From Thuidium tamariscinum (taxonomy: Eukaryota; Streptophyta; Bryopsida; Hypnales; Thuidiaceae): a stretch of DNA of 64,000 bases. The notes beneath the pieces are model-generated. The model searched no databases. It was not told the DNA's origin and was given only the letters and a program-made list of their open reading frames with translations. Position numbers and translations under genes: made by a program. Where the stretch lies: NCBI GenBank assembly GCA_947034885.2, contig OX344750.2:34644821-34708820 (forward strand). The letters run 5' to 3'. Positions 58,188 through 64,000 of this stretch are shown here, piece after piece (position 1 is the stretch's first letter; every line of letters starts with the position of its first letter).

Positions 58188-58573
58188 CAATCAAATTTTA
58201 AACAAATTCATCACTAATTGATTTCAATAAAATATTCTGTAAAATCATGCAAATTAACTTTAAAAATTCACCAAAAATGAGATTTTGGTTCTTTGGAATT
58301 GAAATTTGGCATGCTTCATTGGGATTGCTAAAAATTGTATATTCATTCTGCAAAATGAAAAATTTGAATTTTTTTTCTATAATATACCAATATCTCTAAA
58401 TGGTTCAAATTAGCCAATTGTAAGATTAAAATACTTAACTTGTACATGTTGGTTTTAGAGATATACATAAAGTGACGGTGGTGGTTTTAGGTAGTGTGTG
58501 ATTTGTGGTATATACACATTATTGAATGTACTATGCCCAACTTTTATTCGTATAACATTGTTGCACACACTAA
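58188..58573. other. Intergenic, no gene seen
   Basis: AT-rich spacer between two elements, nothing recognised. Confidence 0.5.
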
Positions 58574-59528
58574 TTAACACCTAAAGGACCAAACTACAAA
58601 TTTTTTGGCAACATAGTGATTTCGGGTAGTTCATTGCAGATGGAGGTTGTTTCTTTTTCTTTGAAATTTTTACACAACATGTACTCGAGGAGTAGCTTTA
58701 AGGTCCAACAATTTTCATAACTTTTGACCACATGGTTAAGAAGTTATGACATGATATGTTGTTTTCTCTACTCGGTGGGTAGTCCAGACAAGAAAAAAAA
58801 ACTTCTTTAAAAATTATTTTTTTGAAAAATTAAAATTTGAAATTGATTTCTTTGATTTTTATCTAAGTGAAAAGCCTTGAATCATTCCATTTTGATAAAT
58901 GAGTCAAATGTTATGAGGATTTTTAGTTTGAGGTAGTTTTGGCTAGTTATAGAATCTCTACACTACAAAAAAAGTTTGAAATTCTTTATTTAATTCAATT
59001 TTTAATGTTTTGGAAAATAAAATAAAAACATTGGGTGTATATTGTTTAACACAACATTAAAACCATTGGATTGTCTTCTTTTAACTCTATAAATAAATTG
59101 TTCATAATTTAGTATTTTGGCTCATTTTCTACTTTTTTCTACTTACTATTTTTTTCGTATATGTTGTACAACTCCAAATGATCTGAAAATTTTCAAGCAT
59201 GTATCCAACGTCGATTGAAAAATGAATCCAAAGAGTTACAATAATTTAAGACATTTTTCCACACAAATATGGTCTTTTGAAGTGCAACTATTTGGATTTC
59301 CATAGTGGTAAAAAAATGATTTTTGTCACTTCAAACACTAATATCTTGCAATCTCCACAATGTAAATTGCTGAAATTTTTTCCACATCTTTTTAAACTTG
59401 TGCTCTAAAAGATCATATGGTTATTTTTGTCCAAAAATGTTTTTTTCTTAAAATTTGGTAGTTGTCTAAAAAATGACAGTTTTGAAGCGATTTTGGTAAA
59501 AACATAGTCAAAAACCTTTAGGGGTTAA
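58574..59528 (-). mobile_element. TTAA family A, full-length copy (955 bp), reverse orientation
   Basis: TTAACACCTAAAGGACCAAA at the left and AAACCTTTAGGGGTTAA at the right. All blocks of 45094-46027 are present in reverse complement (ATGTACTCGAGGAGTAGCTT, TCTTGCAATCTCCACA). No ORF. Confidence 0.85.
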
Positions 59529-59544
59529 GTTTCCAATAGATGAC

Positions 59545-60180
59545 TTCATCTAAGATTGTAGGATAGAAAAAAAACGTTTCTCATTCAATTTTTAAAAATT
59601 GAAGGTACTTGAATACGTTTTCATTGAATAGTATTGCAAATTACTTCAATATGGTATTATTGACTTTCCTAATTAAGAAGATGCTTAATCCAAGGTTCGA
59701 CTTTGCAGTGTACTTTGTCCATTGTCCATTTCTTCCTATTTACTCTTCATGTGAATGTTAGCCATGAAAATGGTATTTTCTAAATTTGAATTCAAATTTG
59801 AAATGAATCTTATCAAGTGTAGTTTCTATTCCAAAATGTAAATTTAAATATTTTATGGCAATATAAACTTTGGACCTCTAGCCATAGTTTATTGATTTTT
59901 TAGGAAATAAAGTGACACATAAACTTTAGTTTATACTATGATGTTCTAAACTACAAAATACATCTCTAGTAAAAATTTCAAATTTTTGGAGTATATTTTG
60001 AATTTTATATGAATTTTCATCACCTTTTTCTTAATAAATTCCAAAATTCTATAATCTTAAGACTTTGAGTATAAATATGAGTCTATACTTAAAGAATAAG
60101 TTAAAAAAATTTCATTCATATCTAGTTGCAAAATGGTAGCAAATAGAGTAATGACAAAGAGGCTTCAAATTAGAGGTTAA
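59545..60180 (+). repeat. TTAA-ended repeat family B (copy 4)
   Basis: Matches 9966-10627 along its length and ends AATTAGAGGTTAA. It begins directly behind the family A copy, with its own left TIR no longer visible. Confidence 0.6.
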
Positions 60181-60256
60181 GGGAAATATGGAGATTTTAT
60201 AAGACTCATAAGCATTTCACTAGTTATTTTACATTGTTTATTTCTACTAGATTTTT

Positions 60257-60748
60257 TTAATCACTAAAGTTCCTTGACTATGTTTCACCAAAACACTCCA
60301 AAACTGCCATTTCTAATGCAAGTACCAAATTTTTGGAAAAAAACTATTTTTAAATAAGTGTAACCATAAAATCTTATAGTATGCTGGCTTGAAAAGATGG
60401 AGAAAAAAATTATAATTTTTTTTACAACTTTTGACTAGTTTATCAAAACAAAATGATTCAAAGCTTTCCATTTATATATCTAGAGAAACGATTTTAAATT
60501 TTTGTTTCTAAAAAAGTGATTTTCTTTTTATCTAACAAAACTACCAAAGTTGAGAAAGAAACAACATATCATCCAACAATTTCTTAACCATTTAGTCAAA
60601 AGTTACAAAAATTGTTAGACCTTGAGTATATTCCCCTTCTACACTTTCTATTAAGGTTTGGGTCCAAACCATAGAAATCTCTAGTAATAAGTAAGTGCCT
60701 AGAATTCCTATATTGCCAAAAAACACGCTTTGGTCCTTCAAGGGTTAA
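60257..60748 (+). mobile_element. TTAA family A, internally deleted copy (492 bp)
   Basis: Starts TTAATCACTAAAGTTCCTTG and ends GGTCCTTCAAGGGTTAA. Blocks from both halves of the full element are present, but the central part (about 440 bp) is missing, with the junction near 60420. Confidence 0.8.
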
Positions 60749-61229
60749 TGTTTAGTGGCTCTTAATCCTTTAGTGACTGGTTGACCACTTTTTGGTTGAT
60801 TTTTGCATTCTCGGTCTAATATTGTTCAAAATACATTTGATCACAAAAATCTCAAAGAGTAAAGCAATTAGAGTGTTTTCATGTGCTTAAAACAAAACCA
60901 ATTTCAAGAAAATTGGAGCATTAATGCATTATCTATGAGGTTGCAAACTCAAATGGCCTAGACCCTCAAATGGGAAGTGTTCAACAAAAATATGAAAAAA
61001 TATCAACCAATTTGTGAGATTTTTTTGTATCTTGATGTCTTGACAAGGCATGAGTATTGCTTTGTAATCTCATGAATGCCCAAAGTAAACTTATGCATTG
61101 AAATTTATGTAGCGCAAATTCTAAAGGGTCATTCAAGTCATTGATTTTTGAAGATTAAGGAAAACAACTCAAATTCCAATAAGGCTCTAAAAGAAAACAT
61201 GATTTAGAGGTACATTTTTCTTTCTTCAA

Positions 61230-61470
61230 TGTACCAAATTTGAACATTTTAGAAGGGGATTGCTTTTGATGACCACATATGACCATTTTTTGTGAACTTC
61301 AAAATTTTGTAACAAATTTCAAAAGGCTTCAAAAAATATGAAACAACTTGGGTTAGATGCCTATTCTACTTGCCTCTTGAAAAAAATTACTGAAAAATAT
61401 TTAAAGATGTTCTACCTCCCCAAAATTCAATTCTAACCCTTAAAAGGTAGATTTATGGACCTTCTACCTT
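61230..61470. repeat. Dispersed repeat C (copy 3)
   Basis: CTTCAAAAAATATGAAACAA and TTGGGTTAGATGCC match the copies at 9.8 and 53.6 kb. It ends near TTCTACCTTATTT. Confidence 0.45.
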
Positions 61471-63814
61471 ATTTATAGCAATTTGTACGGTTGGATGAGT
61501 TTGATTTTTTGTTAGGTTGAAGAATCTTGTTTATGAAAATAATTTATACAATTTGATCTAAGATTACATCCTTAGAGTGGCTACAAAATTCACTTTCTTG
61601 AAGAACTATGTCCACCATCAAAATCAACCACAGTCACTAAAGGATTAAGATGATATAAAACAATCAATGCAAATTATACTAATTGAATTAAGTAACATTT
61701 GTAGTAAAATTCTCCTCATTTAAAATCCTCTATTGTCAAAAGAATTTCTTTATTTACACAAACTTTAAAATCACAAGTCATTCACATAATTTACCTACTA
61801 TAAACAAGAAATTATTTATTGAATTTTTTTTAATAGGTAGATACCAATAAGGCATTATTGGCAGATAGAAGGAAGACCAATATAGTGTCTATATACTTTG
61901 CAAAGAGTATATATTTCTCAGAGAGTCCCAACTTACAGTTTTGAAATCATAGTCATAGGAGAATGTATTGTAAGGCATTACTATAACTAGGTAGTCTTGA
62001 GTTTTTGAGTGGATTTATTCAATGTGTAAAAGTCTCAATCAATAAAGCTGAAGACATGCACCCTTGTCTTCTTTTTCAATTTCTTTTTCGAAAAATATCA
62101 AGGAATAAAGATACCATCAACTTAGGTCATTAATCCCTAAACTTCTCAAGGGATCAAAAGTATCCTCATATAGTTTCAAGTTATATTCAAATAGCTATAA
62201 CTTTTGCATTGGATGTCCAAATTCAACAAAACTTGGTCAAAATTTGTACTCTTGTGGTCACTCTAATCACACCATTGGAATTCTAATGCTCACCTTAGAT
62301 TAGTAAAGAACTCCCAATTCCAAACTTCCTACGAAAAGATAATTGAAGACGAAGTTTGAGTTTTAATTTAACAAATAAAACTTCATCTGCCTTCTTCTTC
62401 CACTTTGACTATCAAAATCAACTTCCAATTTCTAAATTAGCTTTTAGATTGATATATCTACCTAAATTGTTAATTTCAAAGCAATTGGTCAACTATGGTA
62501 GACTTGCATCCAAATTCACTCTAATCGTGTCCCAACATTCATCTTGCTCCAACTTCTTCATTATAACTTCAATTCTAAAGCTTAAAATAGTTTTAAAATC
62601 TAACATTATTATCTAAAAGTTTTTAATCCTAATTTATTCCTAAGATTCTTTAAGAGATTCTTTGACTATCCTATTTTTTTAGTATGTCTTTGAATTTTTA
62701 ATTCTAGAGGTTATTTAAAAATCAAAGTCATTTTTAAGTCATTTTTTAAAATTAAATTTCTTAAAACATGTGATACCTTGACTTTTGACTTTCCTATCAA
62801 AAGATATTCATCGATGAAAATTGACTAAAAATTGGTTCATCAACTTTCGTCTACCAATTCTTTATACTTCGGTTTTTGAAAATTAACTTTTTGTTTGACT
62901 TTTGGATTCTACTTTTGATCTAATTTTTAAGATTCTATTCCTTGTCCCTTTTTGGATGAATTCTTGAACTATCATCCAATTCTACTACTACTAATTTCCA
63001 TTTGGCTATAACTTCTAGAGTTTTGATTTAATTCTTACATGTGAGATCTTTTTGGAAAGCTATTTTTCATTTCCAACGACTTTTGAATTAAAATTTTAAG
63101 TTTCTAATACTTCTGAGGGTCTGATCTACAACCTAAAACCTCAAACTAATTCCTATTGATTTTAATGATTTCTAACTAAAATGGGAAAGGTTAACAAACA
63201 TACCTCTACCAAGAAAACATCTATGTTCTTGCAACAACTTCCTTGTGATATGTAATTGCTACGTCCATCTCAACAACTTTGTATTCAAAAATGGTATTCA
63301 ATATGCTCATACAATAGCTTGAATTTCCATATTCTCCTTTTGTTCATCTAATATTCTTTTCCTTCTATTTCTTTTCTTGTTTTATCCTTAACTTTCTAAT
63401 TTTTTCTTTTCTTTTAGAAATGTGTCTTTAAAGTCAAAACATATAATAATCTAATTTAATTTAATTTTCAAACTATTTGTTAAATTATGGCTTTTAAAGT
63501 TAAATCAAACTAAGTTTTTTGTAGTATAGCTATTTGTAGAGATTCTCTAAAGTGAATGGATTCTTTTGTTTGTTTTTTCTATTCATCTTCTAATCAAACT
63601 AAAACATGGTTAAAAAGTCAACATTCCCTAATGGATGATATACCCTTGTTTTCAACTCTAAATGCTAATTTACAAAACTACTTTTGAACTTAGTTTGATT
63701 TTATTCACGTATAATAGTTTTGCAAAACACCTATCTACAACCTCCAATGACAGTTTAAGTTTGTTCAATGAGTTCAAAGCAAGCTTGAAGGTTGAGTGGA
63801 GAGCAATAGAGTGC
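61471..63814. other. Intergenic, no gene seen
   Basis: AT-rich. The minus strand at about 63180-63400 is A/G-rich with a GTATGT donor-like site, a layout resembling 50.3-50.5 kb in reverse, but no convincing exon. The 86-codon ORF at 62356-62616 is unrecognised. Confidence 0.4.
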
Positions 63815-64000
63815 TTAGAGCATCTACATGGCTGCTCAGCCAAAGGTACGCTCAAACTAGGTATTTGGTTGGGCGGAGCTAGAAGCACTTTTCCATGACA
63901 CACAAAGTGAAGCTCAAAGCCCCAACCAAATTTTTCAAGCAAATAGCAAAACAGAGAAAGTCTAGCTTAGTGCAATATGTCTTTTAGTACAACTTCCGAA
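63815..64000. mobile_element. Possible left end of a Tourist-like MITE at the window edge
   Basis: TTA followed by GAGCATCTACATGGCTG (63815-63834) resembles the GAGCATCTCCA-type ends common in plant Harbinger/Tourist MITEs. Local GC content also rises (GGTTGGGCGGAGC). The opposite end is not in the window. Confidence 0.25.

Overview
This is a strongly AT-rich stretch of nuclear DNA from a land plant or close streptophyte relative. The evidence is a plant-type U-box (PUB) E3 ligase gene with a UND domain, a spliced nuclear gene for a small plastid-targeted membrane protein, and plant-style DNA transposons (PIF/Harbinger, CACTA-ended, hAT-like and Stowaway-like). The species cannot be told from sequence alone. 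The two host genes stand out as GC-richer islands with clean GT-AG introns; almost everything else is layered transposon debris.

Layout. 1-4.7 kb: 5' half of a minus-strand PUB gene (three coding exons, then a probable 5'UTR exon about 2.3 kb upstream that carries a short upstream ORF); the gene runs off the left edge. 4.7-23.7 kb: no convincing intact gene; fold-back elements, MITEs with terminal inverted repeats (TIRs), older dispersed repeats and a decayed coding remnant near 18.7-19.8 kb. 23.8-25.9 kb: the plastid-protein gene on the plus strand (three exons, 163 residues). 29.2-32.7 kb: a whole-length but decayed PIF/Harbinger transposon with TAA target duplications, a MYB-like ORF1 on the plus strand and a DDE transposase on the minus strand. 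33-64 kb: further repeats, several nested, with two long TA microsatellites, two promoter-like TATAAAAGG sites and a possible LTR-like fossil near 55-57 kb.

The most notable theme is a repeat family of about 0.94 kb ending CCCCTAAAGG...CCTTTAGGGG, flanked on both sides by TTAA, with about ten full, deleted, half or palindromic copies. A second sequence family (B) carries related ends. Its termini and target look piggyBac-like, which would be unusual in a plant, but no transposase for it is visible here. Apart from the Harbinger element, the mobile elements are non-autonomous.

All coordinates and splice sites were read by eye. Copy boundaries of older repeats are approximate.
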